A stretch of DNA of 33,886 bases from Candolleomyces eurysporus (GCA_027579435.1 JANBPK010001118.1:1-33886); one strand, 5' to 3'; positions 10,312 through 21,000 are shown, counted from the stretch's first letter. Numbers and translations are program-made. The notes: generated by a model from the letters alone, not told the origin.

Positions 10312-10530
10312 CAATGATGGTACGCAGCGCCCACCTTCACAGGTTTCGAGTGCCAGGTTTCATGGCTCCAGGGCTGACATTCCATAGAATACATGTAGTC
10401 AAATACAGCCCGTTTGTATTGGTCTTCATGTTAATTTGTTTTTAGAGCTTGCTAATGAGCATTTTTGCAGGACTGAACGTCTCAGGGACAGTAGGAAAGA
10501 GGATGAAAGTAATCCATGACCGTCGGAAGG
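10312..10530 (+). pseudogene. MYND 3'-end fragment C
   Basis: This is a direct repeat of 3728–3950, with the same intron-derived tail (tgttaatttgtttttag, 10429–10445), then a shortened MYND exon (FCRTERLRDSRKE) that has lost cysteine ligands and part of the finger. The 3' flank to about 10690 matches the flank of the intact MYND gene. It lies behind the 5' end of F-box copy 2 and in front of the tail of F-box copy 3. Confidence 0.65.
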
Positions 10531-10842
10531 ACCGTCGATAGCCACTGTTCTACATTGACCTATTGGTAATGTATTTTTGCGACCTGCTGAATATCATCTT
10601 TTACTCTCGCTTCAGCGGGTTGCCAATCAGATTCCTAGTTGCCATTTCTGGGACGCTGGCTAAGCGCCTACACGGTAGTGTCGGAAACAACGTGTATAAT
10701 TGGGAGTATGATAGAGGAGAGCGCACTGGCAAATCACCGGGAAGATCAATCGATAAACCTATCGGACGATACGACACAAGGAAACACTAATAAAATCAAG
10801 AAATTCAAAAAAGACGCGGCAATTCCGTGAGTGAGAAAGCGT

Positions 10843-11712
10843 CTAGATTGATCGCTCTGTTTCGAAGTGCCTCTCTAGGACTGTTTTCAAAGTAATAGCG
10901 GCCACACCGGATCTCCCGCAGGCGGGGAGTTGGTTGTTTGAAACCTCCCGCCGTCGCGCCGCAATAAAGGCGAAAAACGCATCTTCGGCAAGAGCTCTCC
11001 AGCCAGCAGAAAAGCTGAGTACTTCAACGATTGGGCAAAGGGGCAATCGAGTGATAGCAGCACCTACCGCATCGAATTGTGGCGTGAGTTGCATGAGGAT
11101 GTCGCGGTTGAGACTTGCAGGTGCCGGGCCATGTTCAAAGCTTCCATGACGTTTGAAGCGAGTCCCAGTGAAGTGACTTTGGGCAGGAGCACAAGACAAC
11201 GGTGCAATGTGGCCTGAGTCAGGGTTTGTAGGCAAAGGCTTAGGTGACGTCTTCGAAGGTGGACCCAAAACACTCGAAGAATTCGAAGAGCCCACTCTCT
11301 TGGTGCTCGGGCGGCAAACACCTGCCTTCCCAGGGAGGACCTTCAATTTACGCAAAGATGGAAGGACGAGGAATATCTCAGAACCCTTGGGAAGATGGAC
11401 TGTGTTCGGTCGGAGTGATAGTTCGGTGAGTCTTGGTAGTGGGATTAGTACACGGTTTGTTGGAACCGTGGCGTCTCCTACAAGACCGAGATAATATGTG
11501 ACAAGGTTGGGGCACTCTTTCAACAATGCCAAGGCCTGCAGCACGTCGAAATCGAAACGACGCGATAACCCTGTGGAGTATCCTTTGAAAACCAGATGCT
11601 CCAAAGTAGACCAAACTACGGGCATGCGCATGATACGATGAGCCAGGAGCCCGGGCCCTATTTCCAACGAGCGCAATGTTGGTGCTGTGAAAATGTTCGT
11701 GCTTCACACTGC
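10843..11712 (-). pseudogene. F-box protein pseudogene, copy 3 (N-terminally truncated)
   Basis: Homology starts at about 11712 with STNIFTAPTLRSLEIG, in the middle of the protein; the F-box itself is missing. An open frame of 277 codons (11676–10843) covers the leucine-rich half (MPVVWSTLEHLVF, LLKECPNLVTYYL, LPSLRKLKVLPG) and the conserved end (FIAARRREVSNNQ). In the middle the paralogous sequence (LTQATLHRCLVLLPKVTSL, 11321–11064) lies in another frame, so a pair of compensating frameshifts has scrambled about 70 residues. Without the F-box it could not join an SCF complex. Confidence 0.72.
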
Positions 11713-11959
11713 TTCTGCTGTGATTTTGAGTGTCGGGCTTTGAGACAAGCATCTTGAGCAACCGATAAGAGGGAGACTTGTCATGTACAGGGACAATATT
11801 ATTTCTTTACGATAACGGCCTCATGATTGACACCAGGGGAGCGGTATAACTCTAGTTAACACGAACGTTATACTGCTGACTGCTCTCTGAAAGGGGACAT
11901 ATTCCAGATAAACTGTACTGTACCAGAGGAGATTGGGGCTGCAAGTATTCCCGCCTTTA
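11713..11959. other. Spacer at truncation point of F-box copy 3
   Basis: No gene is seen. The breakpoint of the F-box homology lies at about 11712, and the following sequence does not resemble the N-terminal half of copies 1 and 2. Confidence 0.4.
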
Positions 11960-12135
11960 AACACAGCGCGCAGAGTGGTATGCGGCGCTCACAATGACGG
12001 AAGAAATGCTGGGCGCTTGGGATATTTAGTGTCACGGAGTGCCAGAATTTCTTCCGAGACCCTTTCATGATAACCCGAATACGGCAAAGTCTGCTTAAAA
12101 ACAGACCTTCCCCCTGGCCAACGGTACACGCCACC
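11960..12135 (-). repeat. Inverted copy of the membrane-gene upstream region
   Basis: Read on the minus strand this block matches the DNA upstream of both membrane-protein genes. It shares the gttggccaggggg-like segment, a cggaagaaattctggcactccgtgac-like segment and the aagcgcccag end. It faces the direct copy at about 12310–12420, forming a head-to-head inverted repeat about 200 bp apart. It lacks both the 281-bp element of copy A and the 172-bp insertion of copy B, so it serves as a third, empty reference. Confidence 0.75.
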
Positions 12136-12429
12136 TAGTAGAATGGATCATTGGATTGGGTATCTGTACGAATATCATTTTCATTCCGCAACGCACTTGC
12201 TTAAGGCCATCTTGGCCGAATCAGACTGAAACGACATAGCCTTTTACTTTACGCGAAGCTGCAGAGTCACTACCACTTGGCAGCCGCATAGAGAGGCTCG
12301 AACTGCTTGACAAGCTAGTATTAGCCAGGAGGACGGGGTCTGTTTGCGAGCAGACGTTGCTGCCGTATCCGGCTGATCATGTAGGGATCCCGGAAGAAAC
12401 ACTGGCACTCTGTGACCCCAAATATTATA

Positions 12430-12601
12430 CAGCTAACGAGGGATCGATAGACGAGATTGCTCGACGCTGCGCTTTTGATATGTGGAGCAGTGGCGCACGC
12501 AACCAAACAATCAATGGAGCTACTTTTTTCATATCACGAGATTTGTATTGCTCCCTATCTAAAAAAAGCGGAGTGCGGAGCAATCTGGTCTATTGAAGCT
12601 G
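12430..12601. mobile_element. Possible 172-bp insertion element in copy B
   Basis: Relative to copy A (…atatcctaagcgcc) and to the inverted third copy, copy B has about 172 extra bases. TA stands on both sides (12428–12429 and 12602–12603) and only a 5-nt inverted end is visible (CAGCT … AGCTG). Absence from two paralogs argues for insertion, not deletion elsewhere. TA duplication suggests a Tc1/mariner-like non-autonomous element, but the inverted ends are too short to be sure; filler DNA is possible. Confidence 0.45.
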
Positions 12602-12941
12602 TAAGCGCCCAGGCTGATTAAGGTCTAGGACGGGCTGCGATTTCATTCATTCCCTTGAAACACTTTCGGAGCTCGCTATCGATGATATATGACAGCCACA
12701 ATGTACTGTTTTTCCGATCTGGGATTTGCTACGCTTTCTCCTAGTTGTGATGTCCCTTTTTACAGCTATTGTGCAGTGCCAAAAAATGGGGCAGCTTCAT
12801 CTGCTAAAGAGCACACTCACGAACGCCACTGTTACGCTTCGTAGGGTCGAAAGCTCAATTGTTGACAGTACCTCTTCAGCTCTATCACTACCTGCCGGAG
12901 GACCCTGCTAGATAGGTTTTCACCAGTTCAAGGTTCGCGCA

Positions 12942-14863
12942 ATGCGTAAGTACTGTCACCTCCTCACATTGAGTTGATCCTTACCAGAATGAGCACAGGT
13001 CACAAGCTTCTGGCCTTCGTCGTTCTATCGCTATCCATTTCCGGTCTCGCTGTAACAAACTTTACCAACTGCCTCGAACGAGTGCGAAATGGAGAGGTTG
13101 GTACAGGCAAGAAAGTTGGTGCGACCGACAACTACGGGAACATATTAGAAGACGTCAAACAAGCCACCGGTCTGACCTATGGACTGTGCGTCACGGCGTG
13201 CGGTTCAGGGCCATCGCCATTCCGATGGAAAGTATTCGCTTCAAATTTCACCTCATGGCTTCTGCCATGGCTTGCGCTGGTTTCACAACTCCCATTCGGA
13301 CCCAAGGACAGACTCGATAACCTCGAGTCTGTGCTTCTCACCATCGGTTCGCCGATGCTGGCAGCCTATTCACTTGCCCTTACCGTGCTCAACGGCCGGT
13401 GGATCGCTCGACGATTCTCACAGCACAATTACCCCAACATTCGGAACGCGGTGCGGGTACTCAGCAGCCTACAACAAGCACCTCTCCGAGTGATTAACGA
13501 AGATGCTCTCCTCGCCTCATTGATTGTCCTTCCACATAATGATGAATGGTGGAGAGAGCTGATCGGATGGCTGGCCTACCCACACACGTGGTCCATTTCC
13601 GCCGTCACATCCATTGCATGGGTCGTCACCGCGTACATCTTCACCATCATCGACTCATTCATGGAAGACCTCACCGTGAGCGCCAACGCCCACGGCCAAG
13701 GCAGTGTTTTGCTATGGCTTCTCCCCATTGTCATTGGGTGGCTTCAGCTGTCACCTAAATGCGACGAGGTCAGGGTGCGCAGTGCCGTGGAGAGAGCGAA
13801 CAAGATTGCCTACGCCGCAACGGATATCCATCCGGTGTTGGTCCAGGAGCATACGGAGCAGAGGGCGATCTACCTAGCTTTCAGCGAAGGTGATGAAGAT
13901 AATGATGTCCTTCGCCGTGATGAGAGAGTGACAGCACCCATTTACAATTACTCTCGATTCTTGCCATGGGTGCAGGCAGTGGAGAGGGTATCGGAGACCT
14001 TCAAGGTCGTGTCAGGTCGTTATCGTTGCCATGAATCTGTTGACCCTGATATCACCTGGGTGACAGCGGCTGATAGAGGTAGTCGCCACCGGTCAAGACC
14101 CCATGAACAGAACAGGGTGGGGAGTGCGTCTCAAGTGGCGAGATACTGCCTTGATCCTGCAGGTGGTATTTCCACTAGAAGCAGATGGGGACCTGATATC
14201 TTCTCCCAGATTGCTATAGCCTCGGGTTTGGCGTTTCTACTGCAATTAGGGACAGTGGGTGCAGCGTTTTCAGCTGCGTACCTTAGTCCCACTACAGGTG
14301 AGTTAATATCCACTCTCGTCTATGTTGTTGCACTGACAAGTTGGACAATGGCAGGTCTAGGCTGCTGGTCAGCTTCATACCTCTTATACGGGGTACTCTC
14401 CACCATCGTTTGGCTCATGCTTCTTGCTTCAAGTTTCCTAACGCACTACGTTTCTACTTCACACTACCATCGAAACGATCCTCCCAGACAATCTAAAGGT
14501 ACCCGTAGCTGCTCCTGTCAGCAGATCTTTTCAAGCTCACATTGATACTCAGTTGCTCGACGCCTCGCCATAGCCCTCCGGCGTCTCGCTAAACTCCTCG
14601 CAACATTGAACGCTATCTGGATCGTGGTCACCCGCGTCCTCCAATTCACAGGTTTCTTTCACCGGTGCTACTGCAACAGCAGCGTTTTGGGTAGAGGGAA
14701 ATCTGCGTTCACTATTATTGAACCAAGTTCGGAAGATATACGCCAAATGAAGAATGCTTGGATTCGAGCGATTTGGTTGGCTGGTGGGACTGCAGCATTA
14801 TTCGTAGGCTTTGTTAATGTGTTTGTCAATCCGCCACTTCCCGACTCGGAGGAGAGGGACTAG
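12942..14863 (+). CDS. Multi-spanning membrane protein, copy 2 (intact)
   Basis: Model: 12942–12949, 12988–14498, 14553–14863; 1,830 nt, 609 residues plus stop. Intron 2 (14499–14552, 54 nt) is supported by frame change and by the conserved C-terminal exon. The 38-nt first intron is inferred: it brings an ATG (12942) in frame in both paralogs. A simpler start is the ATG at 12989. The N-terminus is signal-peptide or anchor-like (about residues 8–25). Further hydrophobic segments include SWLLPWLALVSQLPF, LAAYSLALTVL, AVTSIAWVVTAYIFTIID, LLWLLPIVIGWLQL, and paired helices around SWTMAGLGC and YGVLSTIVWLMLLASSFL. The last exon has AIWIVV…FHRCYCNSS and GGTAALFVGFVNVFVNPPLP. A charged soluble loop (EHTEQRAIYLAFSEGDED) lies mid-protein. 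Function is unknown; it is probably a plasma-membrane or endomembrane protein. Confidence 0.85.
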
Positions 14864-15127
14864 AGCGCGGTACTTTCTTTACTCTGAGTTGAGACATGGT
14901 TTGGAGATTTGGGTTTTATCAATTATGGAGACTATAATGGGCGTATCTATTAGAACAGATTTGCGACTGTGAGGTCCCTAATTACATTCGCAGTTTCTGC
15001 TGCTCGCTGCGGTGAATAACTGTACTTCATGATCTTACGGTATAAGGTTCACTCGGTACCTTCTATGCACCTCGACTATACAGTTCTCAATCCCACAAAG
15101 CCACGAACATAATCAACGCGCTCCTGC

Positions 15128-15353
15128 TCAATAGTCTCCACTTCTCAGCTTTCGGGAAGTGGTGGGTTCAATAAACACATTAATGAACCCCACAACCAAA
15201 AACGCAATCCCTTCTGCCATATAAATGCCGCCAATACAAACATTCCTCATCGGTACTATGTCTGAGGCCACCAGCTTCATGACATTGTGCGAACCCCTGC
15301 CTCGAGCGAATACGCTACTGTTGCAGTAGCACCTGTCAAAGAATAGATATTGG
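15128..15353 (-). pseudogene. Inverted C-terminal relic of the membrane protein family
   Basis: The minus strand from 15353 reads FFDRCYCNSSVFARGRGSHN, then MRNVCIGGIYMAEGIAFLVVGFINVFIEP. This is the last exon of the membrane protein with one frame slip near the end. It is tail-to-tail with copy 2, so a third family member once stood here in opposite orientation. No other exon of it is found upstream on the minus strand. Confidence 0.78.
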
Positions 15354-15415
15354 TCCGATTTTCTTTAAAGCTCGGTGCTTTCAGCACTGAGCACCGTTAA
15401 ATTAATATTTAAACC

Positions 15416-15606
15416 AACTTTAAATCAACCTTGTCTCCGAATTAACGCTTCACTACCGTCAAATGCTTGAAAGCACCTTTGAAGCTAAGTTAAATCAGCG
15501 TTCAAAGCGACTTTAAATCTACGCGGTCCCTGATACGGCTCTTCACTAGAATCAGACGCTTTCGAGCATCTGTAAAGCTTTGAATCAACCTTTCAAGCAA
15601 CGTTGA
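15416..15606. repeat. Two diverged tandem units of about 94 bp
   Basis: Unit 1 starts aactttaaatcaacc (about 15416) and unit 2 gactttaaatctacg (about 15510). Both share, in order, a cttcact motif, a tcaaatgcttgaaagca/tcagacgctttcgagca motif, a gaagct/aaagct motif and a gttcaaagcg/tttcaagcaacg end. There is no coding capacity. The stretch 15354–15834 has no supported gene. Confidence 0.45.
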
Positions 15607-15834
15607 GTTGACTCTAGATCTATGGCCGCTAACAGTTTCACTTCCCACTTTCGTAGTTCTCGGGGATACTTGTGACGCGTGATGTGACTTGACTAGTTTC
15701 CCATTTTCGCGCCGTCATCGTGCTCGGCGACAGCGGGACGGCTATCCTCAACGACCGGCACCTTTTTNCGACCCCTTCACATTGCATGGCATAACTGTTG
15801 ACTGCTCGTCGAACATGCCTTCGTCTCCAAAGCC

Positions 15835-16125
15835 ATGAATTCGTGTCAGGCCTCCATTCATCGGCCAGCACTCAAGGTGAGCGAAATCTATTCCCCGGAG
15901 GTCGTCATTGACCCATCTCCAGGCCCGAAGCTACGACCTCGCCTGGCAAAGTCCCTGAAGCCTGCTTACAATCGAGGGAAGCTGGAAGTGGCGCGATTTG
16001 ACCGGGACGAGGCTCCCCATCATGGTCGAGACTCAGAGGTAGAGCAAGAGCGAGAAATTTCGGAAGCTCGAATGCAGTGCCAACGACGGGCCGCTCTCGC
16101 AGAGGAGGGGCGCAAAGGAAAGTAG
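15835..16125 (+). CDS. Hypothetical protein or first exon, charged C-terminus
   Basis: ATG at 15835 opens 96 codons beginning MNSCQASIHRPALKVSEIYS and ending in an Arg/Glu-rich helix (EQEREISEARMQCQRR) before TAG. A good donor (aag|gtgagc, 15873) lies within it, so this may be one exon of a larger gene continuing at 16150–16350 (YKRKDLDYEASAEDKEFYNP in another frame). No domain is recognised. The adjoining sequence is degraded, so expression is doubtful. Confidence 0.35.
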   Translation: MNSCQASIHRPALKVSEIYSPEVVIDPSPGPKLRPRLAKSLKPAYNRGKLEVARFDRDEAPHHGRDSEVEQEREISEARMQCQRRAALAEEGRKGK

Positions 16126-16139
16126 TCCAGCGAGAGTCA

Positions 16140-16962
16140 GGAACCCGCCATTGCTCAGAAGGCCTCAGGCGTCAGGAGTCAGAGCCTATCGAACGTCCTG
16201 TGTACAAGCGGAAGGATTTAGACTATGAGGCGTCAGCGGAGGATAAAGAATTCTATAACCCACCGACGCTGGTGACGACGCTGGTGACGACGGGAAGTTC
16301 CGTGAAATCTCAGCCTCTCTCAAGGGTGCCCCGACCCATTTCAACACCCTGACAGACCCCACGGAAAACCGCAAGACCAGGGCGGCCTGATGACGAACGA
16401 CGGCTGCCCGATTTAGCGGCATCCCCCTACTCGCGGAGTAATCTCAACAGCCGGTCCTCCATTCAAGCATGCCCAACTGCAACAGCAGATCCAGCAGTGG
16501 GATAACGGGTTCAGCAATCTTTGCCAGCGAGCGCTGCCCAGTCTCAGTTTCATTCTCCTCCACCTCCGCCGCCCTCGTTCAGGCACGCCTCAGCGCCCTC
16601 CGTCCGCCGGATCGACGAGTCCATGTTAGCTCCGGACTTCGCTCAGCAGGTCGCAGAGGAGGGGAGGACGTCAGTTTCGATTTTCTTGGTGAGCGTTCTG
16701 GGTCTTCAGCGTTTTGGCGGGGACTGTGTTACTGATGCGGGCTGCAATGGTTAGTTACTACGTTCTCGGGCGTTGCCCATGGCTCTTCGCGTATTGCTGG
16801 GTGGGCGGGTGCAGCGGAAAATTCCACGCGATCTCACTGTCGGCTTCATCAATGGACAGCTGTCCATACCAGGCAACTTGGCTCAGAGAGCTGTTCCTGT
16901 CAGGTGTGTAGCGCTTTGCATATTCTTCCCATCGTGATGTTTGCTCATCGCGTGACATAGGT
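16140..16962 (+). pseudogene. Degraded gene with paralog at 25.7–26.2 kb (copy 1)
   Basis: Short protein-like stretches in changing frames: YKRKDLDYEASAEDKEFY (about 16200), a Gln-rich segment (HAQLQQQIQQWDNGFSNL, 16468), a Pro/Ser-rich stretch leading to DFAQQVAEEGRTSVSI (about 16640–16685), and LRVLLGGRVQRKIPRDLTVG (about 16790) ending at a possible donor. About 16465–16830 is repeated, diverged, at 25765–26160 with the same order of motifs, so it was once a single gene. I cannot name the family. A mobile-element gene is possible but no catalytic motif is visible. Confidence 0.45.
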
Positions 16963-18021
16963 TCTCCAGCTGCTCCGGGAGAAACCCCCTCAAGTCGACT
17001 AGCCTATACACTTTCTTCCGCTCAGCCACTTGAAGCAATATGTTGGAGTAAGCTGTTTTACAGGGAAGGATGATGCTGACCTCCAGGGTTTCCAGCAGAA
17101 ATTCAGCAAACGAATTCCACTCATCGCTCGCCCTCCAGACGGAATACTGCAACGCTTCGTGATGCTGTACAGGGCCGGTTAGCGAAGCCGAGTTTGGTTT
17201 TGACTGTTGTTTGTCCGACGTCATATATCGTGAATGTGCGGAATTCTATGGCGATTTCATGGTTTGGCTTGTGCGTTTATTCACATTACGAAGAGGGCCA
17301 AGTTACCCCCGGAACGGGAAGATTGGCTGAAGACGCCTGCGTACATCAAAAAAGCAATGTGGGTGTTGCGATTTGCGAGAATCGGTATGTGTACTCCGCT
17401 TTTCTGCCTTTGCGCGTTGTTGACGAGTTGTGCTTGGCAGGTCGCAGAACCTTGTATTGGAGGGGGCGATTCCCAGGAAAACGTGCGTGCATTTTCGTCA
17501 CCTGTCTACACCTCGGATATTGATTCTGTTTTCAGGCAACGCTTCTCGACGCTCAGCGGTGGCTCGTTCGTCATCTGAAGTGAATTCTCCCGATCCCTGT
17601 CCGGTACGTCTGCTGCTCGCTTTCATAACATACGCACAGATCAGCGAATGGTGGATTCAATTTCGTTGTTCGTCTGGTGTTAGGAGATCCAATAACCATA
17701 TGTTTTTATGCTCTACGAGTCTATCTACCGTGTGCCGCATCCTCGTAATTTGGATACGTTGGTCAAGTACGACTGAACCGTTCAACCTGCGCTCGTGGTC
17801 CATTTTGGGACCGTATTGGCCTAGTCGGAGCATCGGCCCAACTGCCGTCCCAGAATTGGACGTCCATCCCAGAGACCCGGGACGTCACGCGATGCTCATC
17901 GATGATCAGCATCAGGACCGCCTTGAGGCTCTCTGACCGCAACTTGAACTTGGACCACCATCCACTGTCGAAACTTTGCGATCTAACCGAGCTTTACGAA
18001 CCAAACAACCAACGAACCAAC
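16963..18021 (+). other. Coding fragments upstream of the NLR gene
   Basis: Open, protein-like stretches with no continuous frame: about 17008–17178 (KQYVGVSCFTGKDDADLQGF … LQRFVMLYRAG), 17234–17395 (ITKRAKLPPEREDWLKTPAY, then a plausible donor gtatgt), and about 17640–17760 (GGFNFVVRLVLGDPITIC). They may be remaining exons of the degraded gene to the left. No known domain is recognised. The last 200 bp before 18022 presumably contain the NLR promoter; I see no clear TATA box. Confidence 0.35.
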
Positions 18022-21000
18022 ATGGCTGAGAATACTCGTTCCGGAGGAGGTGGAAACCTCGGCCTTCCCGACAATCCGGAGCAGACGCCGACTCCGTCTC
18101 GCGCTGCGACGCCAGGCAACGATGGCAGTCGACCCTCTAGCAAAGCCAGCGGATTTAGAGCGTGGGCAGGGAGGAAGTATGACAAAGGGAAAGCTAAGAT
18201 GGAAAGGGGCGTACAGAAGGCGGAGAAGGGTGTTAAGTCGTTGTTCGATCGAGGCAAGCCGGAGGGAGAGCGAGGCGCTGAGGGTTCTGCTGCTTCGGGG
18301 TCGGGCGACAACGCGGATGTCATGGGTAGGGATGTGGAAGCTGCTGCGGGCAGTGGAACGGGCGCTGTCGACACTGTTGTTGCAAAGACCGCGGAGGTTC
18401 TCAGTGCCCCTGCCGAAATTGGAACAGGTCAGGAGGCGGCATCCACTTTCCCTCAACTCTACTTACGCTGCGTCTGTTTCAGCTGCGAAGAACGAGCAAA
18501 CCGCTTCGCCGAAGACCCCGATCGCTTCACTCGTTCCGAAGCATGAAGATAAGACCGCCACTGATCATGGCATCGAAGACACTCCGGCGGTCATCGGTGA
18601 GGATTCCAGTGCTGTACGACTTGGCAATAACTCACTTGCTGTTGTTGAAGCCACCGAAATGGAACCGGATACCACGGGCAGCGTTCCCCAGGCCCATGGC
18701 GCTGAGATTGCCCCGCCTTCTACACCCGCCAGCAACCTCCAAGAGACCGTGTCCCCCGTTCAGCCCCGGGCGACCTTTACTTCAGTTGCTACAGACGATG
18801 ACGACAATCCTTTGCAGGGGCCCGTGCTCACTTCCGCTGCCTCGGCGCCCGCCCCCGCTGCGGAGCAGGTCGGCGCTCACAATATGCAGGAAGCCGTCGA
18901 AGGTCAGGGCGCTCCTGCCCCAGAAACAGCTCACATGGCCATGAAGGAGTCGACGTCTGCTAAGAATACCTCCAAGCTCTGGGCCCTTGCGAAAGGGTCA
19001 CTCAAGACTGCGCTGGGTATCGTTGCACCCCTCGTTCCGGAGCCGTTCAAAGGTCCGGCTGAAGCACTGCTGAAAGTGTTGGATGTTGTCGAAGTGTGTT
19101 ACGTTCTACTTTGGTTTCGTGTGTACCACTCAATCGTTGCATAGAAAGTCGATTCCAACAAGGAAGAAGTGAAGATTCTGGAGCATCGTTGCGACCTCCT
19201 GGGCTCGAGTATTGTAAATATTATCAGCGGGAAGGATACAAAGTTCCTGTCGGAGGATCTAATGGATAGCATTGGACGCCTTGTGGAGTACGTATCTTCA
19301 TTTGATACTTGGTCCAACGTCAAGTGACCTTCTGGCTGCAGGGGGATACAGGACACTTTGAAGGCCACGATCAAGGAAAAGTCAACAGGATTTGCGGCGT
19401 ACGTGCTGGTGGAGGATGATGTCGAGGTTCTCAAGAACGCGAACAATAAACTCGACGAACTCTTGCAATGCTTTTGGGTAGGCTTCTAATAGGCCTTATA
19501 TCTTTGCGTTAACAACTCATGCATGCTTGACAGATTGAAAATCACATCGCGGGGACGATTGTCTTGAACAGCATCCTTGCCAATGTTCAAGATCAGGCAG
19601 AATGGATGCAGGGCCTCTCTGCAACGCTTGGCAAACACTTCAAGGTCTGTTCTCCATGTATGTTCATCAATGTTTGTTCTCACCAACTGGACAATTAGAA
19701 TGCTGCTCTTGACCGACTCAAGTGGGTTCCTGGTGCTGCATACGACTCACAGGAGGTTGCGGACAAGGTTGTATCCTGCTTCGAAGGTACCCGCACCACA
19801 CTGTTGGCTAATGTCGGGCGCTGGATGAGTGGTACTATCTCCGATGGGCACCGTCCACTCTATGTTCTTGATGGCATTGCTGGGATTGGCAAGTCTACTG
19901 TGGCCTTAACTGTAGCACAGCGTGCAGCAGGCATCAACTCTCTTGGGGCAAGCTTTTGTTTCTCTCGAGATCAGGATGATCGCAAGAGATCTTTGGGTTT
20001 TGTGCATACTCTTGCATACCAGCTTGCTCGCTATGATGCATCTTACGGAGATGCTGTTGCAGATGCCATTACTGGTAATCCTGAGGCTCTGAGCAAGGTT
20101 CTCACTGAGCAGTTCAGCCTGCTTGTTGACAAGCCACTCTGTCCACTGCTTGAGCAAAGGAAAACTCCACTTGTTCTGGTGGTTGATGCTCTGGATGAAT
20201 GTGTTGAGCCTGATGCCTCTAATGTTCTAAAGCTTATCATATCCTCAGTCTGTCGGTTGCCAAATGTCAAGGTGCTGCTTACCACTCGTCCAGAGCTTAA
20301 ACTGCGAAGCAGGTATATGGGCAGGCCAGATGCAAATATTTTCCATCTTCAGGAAATAGAGGACCTGATAGTTGAGCAGGATATTTCTCTCTATGTGAAC
20401 CATTCTTTGTCCTCAGACCAAATGCAGGAAGCTCTAGGGGACTCGTATCATGCTTCCTGGGAACCAACACCAGAGAACAAGGCTAAACTTGCCAAGCTAT
20501 CTGGGAAACTCTTTATCTTTGCATCCACTGCCATCAAGTTTATACTTGATGAACAATACCTTAATCCTCTAGGTCAACTTTCCCAAATTTTGGATTTGCA
20601 GTCCAAGAACACCAGTCCAATATCTCTATTGGATGATTTATATCTTAATGTACTTAAATCTGCAAAGCCTGCTGGAGAGGCAAAACACTGGCTCAGCAGA
20701 TTCCAAAAGGTTGTTGGTGCCATCCTAGCCATCCAGGCTCCTCTTTCTGCCCTGATTTTAGAGAACCTTTTAGATCAGGCAGGAGGTGAAGTTAAAGCTG
20801 CTCTGGCCAACTTGCATTCTATTCTTGCTCCACTAGGTGAAGGCTCTGCCCTCACATACAAGGTTCATCACAAATCTTTTCCAGACTTTATCACTGGCCC
20901 CTCTTGTCCTTCTGAATTCCAAATTGTGGAAAAGGAGCAGCATTTGGAGTTGACAAAGTGTTGTCTAAAAGTGATGAATAGGCAACTCAAGTTCAATATT

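Larger units (their letters stand above)
12140..15225 (+). repeat. Segmental duplication, copy B (partner 4920–8197)
   Basis: Direct duplicate of 4920–8197 with the same order: upstream block, membrane-protein gene, 3' flank, minus-strand relic. Beyond 15225 the minus-strand relic continues here but not in copy A. Copy A joins there to an internally deleted version, so the copies rearranged differently at this edge. Confidence 0.9.

Noticed and set aside
16186..17224. Minus-strand frames opposite the degraded gene (for example 17224–16883)
   Set aside because: The plus-strand motifs are conserved in the second copy; the minus-strand frames are not.
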